NCBI GenBank assembly: GCA_900762945.1
Contig: CAAFIN010000070.1
Coordinates: forward strand, 1 to 6,211
Direction: 5' to 3'
DNA: 6,211 nt
Origin: Clostridia bacterium
Lineage (GTDB): Bacteria > Bacillota > Clostridia > Christensenellales > Pumilibacteraceae
Shown here: positions 6,187 to 6,211 of the stretch, one piece after another
How positions within the stretch are numbered: position 1 is the stretch's first letter
Layout: each line of letters begins with the position of its first letter
Made by a program: the position numbers and the translations under genes
Notes under the pieces: model-generated
What the model saw: the letters and a program-made list of their open reading frames with translations, nothing else
Databases searched by the model: none
What the model was told of the DNA's origin: nothing

Positions 6187-6211
6187 GGACTTACGAATCG
6201 CTCGTAAGCCC
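6187..6211 (+). terminator. Possible intrinsic terminator, cut by the window end
   Basis: CTTACGA (6190-6196) and TCGTAAG (6202-6208) form a perfect 7-bp stem with a 5-nt loop. After an A/C mismatch, two more G-C pairs (6187-6188 with 6210-6211) extend it. It lies 41 bases after the zinc-ribbon stop codon, with A-rich sequence before it (6177-6185). The T-run that would prove a terminator would fall beyond the window, so the call rests on the hairpin and its position alone. Confidence 0.5.

Noticed and set aside
1..6211. CRISPR arrays, tRNA or rRNA genes, insertion sequences and phage att sites.
   Set aside because: There are no regularly spaced direct repeats, no cloverleaf or rRNA-like segments, no transposase fragments and no terminal inverted repeats. 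The only repeats are those encoding protein repeats.

Overview
The window looks like chromosomal DNA from a Gram-positive, gut-type member of the Bacillota (Clostridia). The clues are a short lipoprotein signal peptide, strong GGAGG ribosome binding sites, SigmaA-type promoters, BspA-like leucine-rich repeats combined with InlB-type B-repeats in one giant lipoprotein, and a cytoplasmic GH27 glycosidase. Base composition is roughly balanced with many CG-rich codons. Uncultured Christensenellales-like lineages would fit, but this is inference and cannot be settled from the sequence alone.

Layout: positions 33-4400 (minus strand) hold one very large gene for a 1455-residue surface lipoprotein. 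From the N-terminus it has a lipobox signal peptide, a Pro/Asp-rich linker, two beta-rich domains, an unassigned region, two InlB B-repeats, and a long C-terminal half of BspA-type leucine-rich repeats in five blocks separated by non-repeat islands. Positions 4401-4772 are a 372-base divergent intergenic region. It carries a good promoter for each direction, and the lipoprotein side has a leader of about 120 nt with inverted repeats. Positions 4773-5942 (plus strand) encode a 389-residue GH27 glycoside hydrolase. It overlaps by ATGA a 68-residue zinc-ribbon protein at 5939-6145. The last 66 bases hold a hairpin that may be the start of the operon's terminator, cut by the window edge.

How the genes may work together: the GH27 enzyme has no signal peptide, so it probably removes terminal alpha-linked galactose or GalNAc from imported sugars in the cytoplasm. 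The zinc-ribbon protein is made from the same transcript and is probably translationally coupled to it. The lipoprotein is a surface protein, likely for adhesion or binding. It is transcribed in the opposite direction from its own promoter, so nothing in the sequence ties it to the glycosidase beyond adjacency.

No complete new system stands out. The observations most worth checking are a Ser/Ala pair in the GH27 pocket that matches alpha-N-acetylgalactosaminidases rather than alpha-galactosidases, the coupled zinc-ribbon gene of unknown function, and the structured leader of the lipoprotein gene.
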